Source: Chloroflexota bacterium (GTDB taxonomy: Bacteria; Chloroflexota; Anaerolineae; Anaerolineales; VGOW01). From it: DNA of 64,000 nt. The DNA lies in the NCBI GenBank assembly GCA_016197225.1, contig JACPWC010000056.1:124001-188000 (forward strand). Reading direction: 5' to 3'. Under the pieces are notes generated by a model that saw only the letters and a list, made by a program, of their open reading frames with translations, was not told the DNA's origin and searched no databases. Both the position numbers and the translations under genes were made by a program. Position 1 is the stretch's first letter, and each line of letters starts with the position of its first letter. Below are positions 46,904 through 55,343 of this stretch, piece by piece.

Positions 46904-47560
46904 ATGGCTAAAGGCAAACTTTCGGAACGACAGCGCGACATCCTGGATTTTATTCGGGAATTTCAGCGCCAGTACGGCTACCCACCCACCATCCGCCAAA
47001 TCGGCGAAAAGGTGGGCATCTCGTCCACCTCAGTCGTCAACTACAACCTGAACAAGTTGGAGAAGGACGGCTATCTCAACCGCGATCTTAAAGTGTCGCG
47101 CGGCCTGCGGCTGGTGGAAGCCGCCGAGGCGGTGCTAAGCAACGTCGTCGGCCCCGTCGTCCGAATCCCGCTGGTGGGCCGTATCTTTGCCAGCCAGCCC
47201 GTGCCAGTGCCGGGCGCCGCCACTTCATTCGCCCCGGACGAAGCCATTGAGATCACGCGCGGCCTGGTCAAAGACCCGGAAAATCTGTTCGCCCTGCAAG
47301 TGCGCGGCGACTCGATGATTGACGCGATGGTGAACGACGGCGATATTGTGGTGATGCGAAAGCAAGAGCAGGCCCGCAACGGCGAAATGGTGGCCGTGTG
47401 GCTGAATGATCGTGAAGAGACGACGCTCAAGCACTTCTATCTCGAAAACGGTCGTGTCCGCCTGCAACCCGCCAACCCGACAATGGGCCCCATCTACGCC
47501 GATCCGAGGAACGTGCAAGTGCAAGGCAAAGTGGTGCTGGTGCTAAGGCAGATGAAGTAG
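46904..47560 (+). CDS. lexA: LexA repressor
   Basis: This SOS repressor (218 residues from the ATG at 46904) has a winged helix (GYPPTIRQIGEKVGISSTSV) and an S24 peptidase domain. The catalytic Ser is in GDSMIDAMVNDGD and the Lys in ETTLKHFYLE. The self-cleavage loop reads VGRIFASQPVPVPG, giving Ala-Ser in place of the usual Ala-Gly bond. It is preceded by its own SOS box and is divergent from tag. Confidence 0.96.
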   Translation: MAKGKLSERQRDILDFIREFQRQYGYPPTIRQIGEKVGISSTSVVNYNLNKLEKDGYLNRDLKVSRGLRLVEAAEAVLSNVVGPVVRIPLVGRIFASQPVPVPGAATSFAPDEAIEITRGLVKDPENLFALQVRGDSMIDAMVNDGDIVVMRKQEQARNGEMVAVWLNDREETTLKHFYLENGRVRLQPANPTMGPIYADPRNVQVQGKVVLVLRQMK

Positions 47561-47650
47561 CTCAAAGAGCTGGCACTGGTACCGAATTCTTATATCACAG
47601 TACTTGGGTTAGTGATAGTCTAAGCTCAGTGTAAAAACTGAATAAACTCC

Positions 47651-47733
47651 GATAAAGGCAAATCCAGTGAAAACTGGAGACGCAAAGCTATGGGTCTAAC
47701 ACCGCGAAAGCGGTTATGACCGCCAGGCCTCCG
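47651..47733 (+). ncRNA. Cyclic-di-GMP-I (GEMM) riboswitch
   Basis: The core reads GGCAAA, hairpin TCCAGT-GAAA-ACTGGA (47663-47678), GACGCAAAGC, then the receptor stem GGTCTAACACCGC-GAAA-GCGGTTATGACC and the closing GCCAGGCCTCCG. GNRA tetraloop, CTAA/TATG receptor and GACGCAAAGC are the hallmarks of the GEMM-I aptamer. A terminator 26 bp later is the likely expression platform. Confidence 0.9.
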
Positions 47734-47758
47734 AAGAGAAAACGCGCTGTTTGCTCCA

Positions 47759-47790
47759 ACGGGCCTGGAAATTCCAGGCCCGTTTTATTT
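47759..47790 (+). terminator. Riboswitch expression-platform terminator
   Basis: Stem ACGGGCCTGG / CCAGGCCCGT with loop AAATT and a TTTATTT tail, between the aptamer and the subtilase start. Confidence 0.88.
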
Positions 47791-47827
47791 TCCAAACATC
47801 GTGCCTGGCGCTCGAAAGAGAGGTTAC

Positions 47828-49524
47828 ATGACAAAAAACCATTCTCGTTATTTCAAACGCATCGCATCAACGATGATTGCCCTGTCTCTCATCGCAGCGT
47901 TGCTGGCCGCGCCCTCCCGCGCGCCCGCGCTTGCTTCGGCCAGCCCGCAATCCTACATCGTCCAGGGCGGCAATATTGATCGCCTCAGCGGCATCGTCGA
48001 GCGTTACGGCGGCACGGTCACTTCGCGGCTGGAGATCATTCACGCTGTCGGCGCGCTACTCTCGCCCTCGGTCATCAGCCGCTTGCAAACCGAGCCGGGC
48101 ATCACTGCTGTTACCCCGAACACTCAAGTCAAACTTGTCAGTGGCGGCGGTGACGGCGATGACATGGAAGTGGGCACAGGCTCCAACTCGCCAGCGACTG
48201 ACTATCCAGATGTTGTCGGCGCTGATGTGGTTTGGGCGCAAGGCGTCATTGGCAAGGGTGTCACCGTCGCCGTTGTAGACACCGGGCTGGGCAAACACAA
48301 GGGCCTCTTCCGCGATGTGAAGGGCGCCAAAAAGGCGCCGATGGTGAATGGAACGGCGTTGCCCCCGGAGTCAGGCTCGTGGGTGTGCGCGTGCTCAACG
48401 AAGAAGGGTACGGCACTTACGAGCAAGTCATCAAAGGCATCGAATGGGTCGTCAAGAATAAAGACAAATACAAGATTCAGGTGATGAATCTTTCAATGAC
48501 CGGGCCAATCGCCGCGCCCTACTGGGCTGACCCGCTCAGCCAGGCTGTGACCGCGGCCTGGGCTGCGGGCATCACAGTTGTCGTCGCCGGCGGCAATGGG
48601 GGGCCGGACGCAATGAGCATCGGCGTCCCCGGCTACAATCCCTACGCTATCACGGTCGGCGTCTTCACCGACAACTACACGCCAGGCGATTGGAGCGACG
48701 ACTATATCACGCCATTCTCTGCCGCCGGCCCCACCACCGACGGTTTCGTCAAGCCCGATCTGGTCGCGCCGGGCGCGCACATGGTCTCCACCATGCTGGC
48801 CCGCAGTTATCTTGCGCGCAACCATCAGGCGAGTCAGATCAGCAACAACTACTTCTCAATGGCCGGGAGTTCACAGGCGGCGGCCACCGTCTCCGGAGTG
48901 GCGACCCTGGTTCTATCCCACAACTCCGGTTTGACTCCCGATCAGGTCAAGTTCCGGCTCACGGCAACAGCCCGCCCATGGATTGATTTATCCACCTGCC
49001 CGGCCGGCGTCGTCCAACTTACGACAGAACCCGACAGTTGCCGGGCGCTCTACAGCATGTGGCAACAGGGCGCTGGCCGGGCGGCGGCATCCGAGGCAGT
49101 GTTTGGTGACTTGCCTGCCCTCTCAGCCAACCAGGGCATGGACATCCAGGCTGACTTGCGCGGCGAGGTTCACTACGAAGGCTACTCTTACTACAATCCC
49201 GAAACTGAAACCTTCCAACTGCGCGGCGATGGTTTTGGGCAATGGGCTGGCGGTTTTGGTCAGTGGGCCGGTGGTTTCGGTCAGTGGGCCGGTGGTTTCG
49301 GCCAGTGGGCCGGTGGTTTCGGCCAGTGGGCTGGCGGCTTTGGTCAGTGGGCCGGCGGCTTTGGCCAGTGGGCTGGCGGCTTTGGTCAGTGGGCCGGTGG
49401 TTTCGGCCAATGGGCTGGTAGTTACGGCGATGCAAGCTTCGCCGCAGGATATGTGAACGGCACAGGCTTCGGCCAGTGGGCCGGTAGCAAACAATGGATT
49501 GGCTTTTTGGAGGACGGAGGGTAG
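47828..49524 (+). pseudogene. Subtilisin-like (S8) protease, frameshifted and missing the catalytic-His segment
   Basis: The first frame (ATG 47828, to about 48330) gives a signal peptide (MIALSLIAALLAAPSRAPALA), an inhibitor-like propeptide and the Asp motif VTVAVVDTGLGKHKGLF. The second frame (from about 48335) resumes with NGVAPGVRLVGVRVLN, VVVAGGNGGP and the Ser motif YFSMAGSSQAAATVSG. The HGTH block that normally lies between them is absent from both frames. This suggests a deletion with a -1/+2 shift, near GGCGCC-AAAAA-GGCGCC. Nine FGQWAGG heptads and a tail end the frame. The c-di-GMP riboswitch upstream would have controlled it. An assembly error remains possible. Confidence 0.78.
49231..49419 (+). 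repeat. Nine tandem 21-bp units encoding FGQWAGG
   Basis: Nine uninterrupted copies of a 21-bp unit read (G)FGQWAG in the subtilase frame. They differ mostly at third positions, so selection has kept the peptide. A tenth FGQWAG copy lies 12 codons downstream. Confidence 0.95.
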
Positions 49525-49554
49525 CTTATCGAAAAAATGACATCGGCCATAAAT

Positions 49555-49588
49555 AAAACAGGGAGCGGCTCACCCTGCTCCCTGTTTT
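49555..49588. terminator. Bidirectional terminator
   Basis: The arms AAAACAGGGAGC (49555-49566) and GCTCCCTGTTTT (49577-49588) separate the convergent subtilase and cyclase genes. The last T is shared with the cyclase stop codon. Confidence 0.88.
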
Positions 49589-52500
49589 CACAACTCGCTC
49601 AACAACTTGTTGCACTTCTCCAACTCCAGCTTCGCGCCCAGTTTTTCGAAGACCTGCCGGGCTTCTTCTCCATGACATTTTGCTTGAACCGCATTCGCCA
49701 TCTTACTTGCCAGCAAGCCAAACTGATAATTCGTCTTCGCATTCTCAAATTGAGCATCCAGCCGCTGGAAAATAGCGGCGCTTTCTCGTAGTGCGGCCTC
49801 AGCTCCGACAAAGTTGTTTTCCGTCAGAGCAATAATGCCCACTTGCCGGGCCAGCCAGCCCTGGTGGTCAGACTCGGCCTGATTGGCCTCTTTCAAAATC
49901 ACTTGCACCTGAGAAATCAAACCGCGCGCTCGTTCCAGTTCGCCCCGGCCAACACACATCTCGCTCTCCAGCAGAAGCACATCGGCCAACGTATCGCGGG
50001 TCTCAATCTCGGCAAACAACACCTCACTCTCAGTCAGGTGAGCGGCGGCCTTGTCCCAGTCGCCCACCGCATTCCACAGACGGCCCAGATTCATGTGAGC
50101 GCGAGCCACGTAAAACATATTGCCAATTTGTTGCGCCACCTTCAGCCCAAGCTCCAACTCGGCCCGGGCCGCGGCCACATTGCCCTGGTCGGTGAACAGC
50201 AGGCCGCGATTGTTGTGAGCAATGGCAATGCCGTCGGCGTCGCCAATTTGCTCCAACAGTCTCAGGCAATGGCTGTAATTTTCCAATGCCTGCTTCCACT
50301 CGCCGAGCCGCCAACTCATCATGCCCAGGTTGTTATAGGCTCGCGCCACGCCGGCCACATCACCCATCGCCTCACTCAACGCCAGGCTTTGGCGCACGTA
50401 GTCGGCAGCCCGGGTCAGGTCGCCGCTTTCAAAGGCGACAGCGCCCAAGCGATTATTAATGGAGGCAACGATGTCATGAGCCGGCGTTTTGCCCACCAGG
50501 GCCAGAGCCTCTTGCAAGTGAAGCCGGGCCTCGTCGAACTTGCCTCGTTGAAAATGGATCCAACCGATCTCGTTGAGAGTCTGCGCCCGTTCCAGCGAGG
50601 CCGGTTCAGCCGACTCATTTAGAGTGGCCTTCGCCAGATCAAAACACATCAACGCTTCATCATAAGAGCCTTGCCGGGCAAACGTAGTGCCTACCTTGCG
50701 TTGTAGAACAACTCGCTTTTGCAAAGAGCGGGCCAGCGGCTCGGCGGAAATAATGGCGAGCGCATCTTCGTAATGAGAGCGCGCCGGAGGATACTCACCG
50801 GCAAACATCAGCACATCGCCCAGGCCGGCGTGAATCTCAAAAGCCTGCTCGGGCGTGTGGCGCACTTCGGCGAGCAACACCAGGGCCTGCTCAAGGTGTT
50901 GGCGAGCCTGCGAATTGGCGTGGCCGCGCAGTGCTTTGCGCCCGGCCAGAAGCAAATAATGAAGGGCGCGGTCGAGGCGCGGACTCCAGGAATAGTGCCG
51001 GGCCAGCAGTTCGATCTGACTATCGAGCCGGTTGGCATACAACTTCTCAATGGCCTCGCCCACCTGCCCGTGCAGGATACTGCGCTCGCGTTTGAGCAAC
51101 GTCGAGTAAATCGTTTCCGAGGTGAGGATATGTTTGAATTCGTATTTCGAATCGGGCGCGTCGGCGTCGGGCAGGAGAAATTCGCGCTCGATCAGATGCG
51201 CCAGAGCAACTCGGGTTGCGCTCTCGTCCGGCGAGCCTAAAACGGCGTTCAAGAGAGGCAAGCTGAACTGCCGGCCAATCACCGAGGCCACTTGCAGAAT
51301 CCGGCGCTGAACCGATTCGAGGCGGTCAAAGCGGGTGAGGATCAGGTCTTGCAACGTGCCGGGCACGCCGATGGCGGCCAGGTCCACGCCCGGCTTCAAC
51401 TGCCAGTGGTCGTCGCCCCGTTGAATCAGGCCCGAGTCGATCAGCATCCGCAGAATTTCTTCAAGGTAAAACGGGATGCCGGAAGCGCGCTGGATGATCT
51501 GATCGCGCAGACTTCCCGGAATGTTCGGCATGTCCAGGAGTTGGGCAAGCAACTGCTCGCTCTGGCTGGGCGGCAGGCTTTGAAGCGCCAGCTCGACGAA
51601 ACGATCGGGAAATTGTTTGCGGGCGCGTTCGGCGATCTCGGCCAGCGCCCCAATCTGAAGCGGGCGCGAGATGGCGTAAATGATGAGGGGCGTGTCGCGC
51701 AGTGAGTCGAGCAGGAAGGCAATGAGATCGAGCGAGGCTTCGTCGGCCCAGTGCAGGTCTTCGAGGATGAGAAGCAGAGGGCGGTTGTGGGCTTCGGCCA
51801 CCAGCAGGTCGCGCGTGGCAGCAAAAATTTGCTGGCGCAGTTTCCCGGCGTCAAGGTAACGCAAGCGTTCGGCGGCGGCTTTGTCCGAAGGTTCGAGGGC
51901 GAGCAGATGCTCAAGGTAGGGCAGGAGGTTGCCAGACGTTTCCCAGAACGAGTCGGCTACCCGCCTGGCAAGTTGTTCGCGCACTTCGGCTTCGGGCGAG
52001 TCGGTTGTCAGGCCAAGATAATCTCGCAGGATGTCCTGAAAGATCCAATAGGAAACCGCGCGGCGATAGGTGAGGCTGTGGCCTTCAAGGATGAGGAGCG
52101 GAGTCTGGCGGACGAAATTTTTGAGTTCGGCGGTGAGGCGGCTCTTGCCCATGCCGGCGTCGCCGGTGATGAGAACGAACTGGCCCTTTTTATCGTTGAT
52201 CAGGCGGTTGACGGCCTGATAAAGCTGGCCGAGTTCGGCGTCGCGGCCCACCAGCGGCGCGTGCAAGCCTTCGATGCCGCGCACCGAGCCGGGGTGAGTC
52301 TTGGAGCCGAGGACACGATAGGCCGTCACCGGTTGGGAGACGCCTTTGAGGGTGAGAGGCGGCAGAGGCGCATAACTGAACAGGGCTTTGGTGGCGTGAT
52401 AAAGGCTTTCGCTGACGATGGTTGTGCCGGGGGCCGCCGCCTGCTCCAACCGGCTGGCCAGGTTCACGGTGTTGCCGATGGCGGTGTAGTTCATCATCAG

Positions 52501-53064
52501 GTTGGAGCCGACACTGCCGACGATGACGGCCCCGGAATGCAGGCCGACGCGGACTTTTAATTCCACGCCGAGTTGATCCTTGAGGTCCTGACTCAGGCGG
52601 GCCACGTCGGTTTGCATGTCAAGCGCGGCGCGGGCGGCGAGTTCGGCGTTGTTCTCGTGGGCAATCGGCGCGCCGAAGAGGGCGATGAGTCCGTCGCCGA
52701 TGAACTTGTCCACCATGCCATCGTATTTATAAACGTTCGTCGCCAGCAGGTGGCTGTACTGTTGAATGATGTTGTAAGTTTCTTCGGCGTCGAGCTGGCT
52801 GGAGAGGGCGGTATAGCCTGAGATGTCGGCGAAGAGGACGGTGACGTTGCGGCGCTGGCCGGCGGCTTCCAGCCCGGCCTGTTGAAAACGCTCCATGAGG
52901 TCAGCGCCCATCATTGTGCCGAGATGTTCGGGAGAGAACGAGGCGGCGACGGGGGTGGCGACGGGCAACATGCCGGTCGCGCCCAGCCGCGCTCCGCAGT
53001 TACCGCAAAACCTCATGCCCGGCGGGCTGTTAAAGCCGCATCGGGCGCAAATGAATGCCGACAT
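49588..53064 (-). CDS. Adenylate/guanylate cyclase - AAA ATPase - TPR regulator
   Basis: This 1,158-residue multidomain signalling protein starts with a double zinc ribbon (CARCGFNSPPGMRFCGNCG). A class III nucleotide cyclase domain follows (residues about 70-250: VTVLFADISGYTALSSQLD, DKFIGDGLIALFGAPIAHEN). Next is an AAA/NACHT-like ATPase (LVGRDAELGQLY, Walker A ITGDAGMGKSRL, Walker B LLLILEDLHWADEASLDL). Last comes a long TPR array from about residue 690 (repeats such as ARAYNNLGMMSWRLGEWKQA). The domain order matches cyclase-ATPase regulators of unknown input. Cyclase activity is inferred from the intact metal Asp residues. Confidence 0.95.
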   Translation of the reverse strand: MSAFICARCGFNSPPGMRFCGNCGARLGATGMLPVATPVAASFSPEHLGTMMGADLMERFQQAGLEAAGQRRNVTVLFADISGYTALSSQLDAEETYNIIQQYSHLLATNVYKYDGMVDKFIGDGLIALFGAPIAHENNAELAARAALDMQTDVARLSQDLKDQLGVELKVRVGLHSGAVIVGSVGSNLMMNYTAIGNTVNLASRLEQAAAPGTTIVSESLYHATKALFSYAPLPPLTLKGVSQPVTAYRVLGSKTHPGSVRGIEGLHAPLVGRDAELGQLYQAVNRLINDKKGQFVLITGDAGMGKSRLTAELKNFVRQTPLLILEGHSLTYRRAVSYWIFQDILRDYLGLTTDSPEAEVREQLARRVADSFWETSGNLLPYLEHLLALEPSDKAAAERLRYLDAGKLRQQIFAATRDLLVAEAHNRPLLLILEDLHWADEASLDLIAFLLDSLRDTPLIIYAISRPLQIGALAEIAERARKQFPDRFVELALQSLPPSQSEQLLAQLLDMPNIPGSLRDQIIQRASGIPFYLEEILRMLIDSGLIQRGDDHWQLKPGVDLAAIGVPGTLQDLILTRFDRLESVQRRILQVASVIGRQFSLPLLNAVLGSPDESATRVALAHLIEREFLLPDADAPDSKYEFKHILTSETIYSTLLKRERSILHGQVGEAIEKLYANRLDSQIELLARHYSWSPRLDRALHYLLLAGRKALRGHANSQARQHLEQALVLLAEVRHTPEQAFEIHAGLGDVLMFAGEYPPARSHYEDALAIISAEPLARSLQKRVVLQRKVGTTFARQGSYDEALMCFDLAKATLNESAEPASLERAQTLNEIGWIHFQRGKFDEARLHLQEALALVGKTPAHDIVASINNRLGAVAFESGDLTRAADYVRQSLALSEAMGDVAGVARAYNNLGMMSWRLGEWKQALENYSHCLRLLEQIGDADGIAIAHNNRGLLFTDQGNVAAARAELELGLKVAQQIGNMFYVARAHMNLGRLWNAVGDWDKAAAHLTESEVLFAEIETRDTLADVLLLESEMCVGRGELERARGLISQVQVILKEANQAESDHQGWLARQVGIIALTENNFVGAEAALRESAAIFQRLDAQFENAKTNYQFGLLASKMANAVQAKCHGEEARQVFEKLGAKLELEKCNKLLSEL

Positions 53065-53133
53065 TTGGCAAAATTTTACTCTGGCGAAGCGGCGGGTGCG
53101 TTAGGGTTGGTGGGGTTTTGTTGGCGTGGCGCG

Positions 53134-53547
53134 CTAGAGTTTTCGCAGGAAATCGCCGAGTGGCTCGAAATCTTCTTCGGGGAAGATGGCGTCGTAGGCG
53201 TCTTTGGAAATGCGCCGCTGGAGGGCGCGGCGGGCGACGACGACGACGAAGTATTGGTGAGCGTGCTGACTGCGAAAGCCTTCAAGGCGGCGCACGCCGC
53301 CGCCAGGTTGAACCGAGTTGACCGGCTCAACCAGGATCGCCCGTCCGTCTTTTTTCAACGCTTCGTTGAGCACGATGCTGGGGATGTACAACAGCCATTG
53401 CTTGGGGGCAATGAGGACGTTGAAGTTGAGCGGCCAGTGGGCGTGCGGCGCGGCGGCTTCCACCAAAAAGTCGCACAGCGCGGCTTCCAGTTGACTGCGA
53501 ACAATATGACCGTTGGGTAACGCCCAGCCGGGCCGGCGATGAGGCAT
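53134..53547 (-). CDS. Unknown protein, possibly a nuclease-like fold
   Basis: The product is 137 residues from the ATG at 53547. The text VRSQLEAALCDFLVEAAAPH, FNVLIAPKQWLLYIPSIVLN, and RAILVEPVNSVQPGGG has the spacing of small restriction-like folds, in which an N-terminal R-S-x-x-E helix is followed by two strands. Catalytic acidic residues are not clearly conserved, so I do not assign activity. It lies between the cyclase and creatininase genes on the same strand, with gaps of about 70 bp. Confidence 0.6.
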   Translation of the reverse strand: MPHRRPGWALPNGHIVRSQLEAALCDFLVEAAAPHAHWPLNFNVLIAPKQWLLYIPSIVLNEALKKDGRAILVEPVNSVQPGGGVRRLEGFRSQHAHQYFVVVVARRALQRRISKDAYDAIFPEEDFEPLGDFLRKL

Positions 53548-53614
53548 AGTCGGCCATCCTTTTCAGACTCTTCGGGGCGCAAACTGCGCGAAAACCCGAA
53601 GGGTCTGGCCTGTT

Positions 53615-54298
53615 TCAATCAAACCGCAACTTCTCCACAATGTCGGCCACAGCGGCGTCGAAGATTCTTTGCATCAGGGCATCGTCGGCAGAGTAAGGGC
53701 CGCCGAACACGCCGTCGCCGTAAAGGGCGCGAGTCTCGGCGGCGTTGAGGATGCGCGAGGCTTCAGCCGGTTGCTTCATACCTTCAGGCAGATCGGCCAC
53801 CCGGCAAAAGCGGAAGGCTTCGATCCAGGCGGCATGGTTGCTTACCAGCCCGGCGCTCTCGGCCACCGCCGTCATCGACGGGGCAACCCACCACGAATAC
53901 CACCCCACTTTGAGGCCGGGCAGGTCGTTGACAAGTTCGGCCAGCAGGGCCGTGGCCGGGTTGTTGCCGCCGTGTCCGTTGACGAACAACAATTTCTTGA
54001 AGCCCTGGGCATGCACCCAGCGCGCGATGTCTTCGACGACAGCCAGGAACGTTTGAGTGCGCAGGCTGATCGTGCCCGGATATTTGGCGAAGTAGGGCGA
54101 GATGCCAAAGTTAAGCGGCGGGGCGACCGGCACTTTCGTTTGCTCGCTGGCCGCCGTCGCCAGCGCCAGCGGAATTTTGATGTCGGTGAGCAAGCTAAGG
54201 TAGCCGTGCTCCTCGCACGCGCCGAGGATCAGCATCAGCCGGTCGTCGGTCTTGAGATAATTCTCAACGTCCATCCAATTCAGGTCTTCGAAGCGCAT
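53615..54298 (-). CDS. Creatininase family amidohydrolase
   Basis: This 227-residue metal-dependent amidohydrolase has LILGACEEHGYLSLLTDIKI (metal Glu/His/Asp), PPLNFGISPYFAKYPGTISL, LLFVNGHGGNNPAT (metal His) and a C-terminal acidic region. Family members include creatininase and the MftE/ArfB-type enzymes. The true substrate is open. The metal ligands appear intact. Confidence 0.92.
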   Translation of the reverse strand: MRFEDLNWMDVENYLKTDDRLMLILGACEEHGYLSLLTDIKIPLALATAASEQTKVPVAPPLNFGISPYFAKYPGTISLRTQTFLAVVEDIARWVHAQGFKKLLFVNGHGGNNPATALLAELVNDLPGLKVGWYSWWVAPSMTAVAESAGLVSNHAAWIEAFRFCRVADLPEGMKQPAEASRILNAAETRALYGDGVFGGPYSADDALMQRIFDAAVADIVEKLRFD

Positions 54299-54309
54299 GG
54301 CAATTTATT

Positions 54310-54363
54310 GACGGATGACGGATGACGAAAGAAAATTTCGTCTTTCGTCCGTCGTCATTCGTC
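54310..54363. repeat. Word-repeat hairpin (GACGGATGACGAA type)
   Basis: Arm 54310-54332 (iterated GACGGATGACG words) pairs with 54340-54363. Its right arm carries the stop codon of the SGNH gene. Confidence 0.85.
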
Positions 54364-55071
54364 GTTCGCAAGAGCTTTGCGCGCCGCCGGAAGCGCCAGC
54401 CGCGCCCACTCAGCGTACATTTTGCCGGAGGGGTGCAGGCCGTCGGCGGCGATCAAGGTTGGGTCGGCGGCGGCGGTGCGCGAAAAAGGTGTCACGTCAA
54501 CGTAGTGGGCGCCGAGCCGCTCTGCTTCTTCGCGGTTGACGGCGTTGAAGGAGTTGATGGCGGCGGCAATGGCAACCGGGTCGCGGCCAGAGGCAAACGG
54601 GGTCACGCCCCAATCGGGAATCGAAAGGACGAGGACATGACCCGGTTGCCCACCGGCAAAGGCGATGGCCCGTTGAAGCAAGGCCACGAATTGCTCGCGG
54701 TATTCATCCAGTCCCCGGCCACGATATTGATTGTTGACGCCGATCAGCAGTGACACCAGTTCATAAGTCCCTTGCAGGTTGGCTTTGTCAATGCCGGATG
54801 AGAGTTCGTCGGTCGTCCAGCCGGTGGTGGCAATAATAGTTGGCTCGCCGACATTGAAGCCCTGAGTTTGCAACAAGGCCGCGAGTTGAACCGGCCAACG
54901 CTCGCCGGGCGCAGCACTTTCGCCAATGGTGTAGGAATCGCCCAACGCCAGAAAACGCACTCTCTTCTCACTTTCGTTCATGCCGGCCTGCTCAAGTGGC
55001 GCACCGCAAGCGGCCAACACCCACACGACACAGCAAATCGCCCGCAACGCTTTTAGCAGTTTATGCCTCAC
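54355..55071 (-). CDS. SGNH/GDSL hydrolase lipoprotein
   Basis: The product is 238 residues from a GTG at 55071, chosen because it leaves a short basic n-region, a hydrophobic core and a lipobox (ICCVVWVLAACG). The hydrolase blocks are ALGDSYTIGESA (block I Ser), SLLIGVNNQYRG (GxND-like block III) and ADGLHPSGKMYAEW (block V Asp/His). It is an exported esterase or carbohydrate deacetylase of unknown substrate. Its last codons (ANDE-stop) are part of the 54310-54363 hairpin. Confidence 0.88.
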   Translation of the reverse strand: MRHKLLKALRAICCVVWVLAACGAPLEQAGMNESEKRVRFLALGDSYTIGESAAPGERWPVQLAALLQTQGFNVGEPTIIATTGWTTDELSSGIDKANLQGTYELVSLLIGVNNQYRGRGLDEYREQFVALLQRAIAFAGGQPGHVLVLSIPDWGVTPFASGRDPVAIAAAINSFNAVNREEAERLGAHYVDVTPFSRTAAADPTLIAADGLHPSGKMYAEWARLALPAARKALANDE

Positions 55072-55153
55072 AGGCCGCCATGTCAACGCCCATGTTGCCA
55101 ACCGGTGCTTGCCAACAGCCAGCGCCCCGCCACGGCGCTGTTGACGACGATAT

Positions 55154-55285
55154 CTACTTCGTTGGCTTGCCCAGGCCGTGCCCGGCTTTGGTTTGAATGC
55201 GAATCAGAGTCGGCGCATCTCCGGCTTGCGCCGCTTGCAGGGCGGCGGCAAACTTGAAGGAATGGCCGGGCGTCGGCTTGGTTGG
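55154..55285 (-). pseudogene. Prolyl oligopeptidase relic (C terminus only)
   Basis: On the minus strand the frame ending at TAG 55154-55156 reads [20 protein letters not shown], then [17 protein letters not shown]-stop. This is the last 40 or so residues of S9A prolyl oligopeptidases, including the catalytic His in AGHG. The rest of the gene is absent; the upstream text is out of frame and Pro/Thr-rich. It is a remnant of a deleted gene. Confidence 0.8.
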
Positions 55286-55343
55286 TGGTGGAGGTGGGAG
55301 GGCAAGTGAGGGCAGGCATGGGCGATTCTTTTACGTCCGCGCC

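Noticed and set aside
49019-49494. Repetitive minus- and plus-strand frames across the heptad array
   Set aside because: They are shadows created by the 21-bp repeat; only the FGQWAGG frame continues the subtilase.
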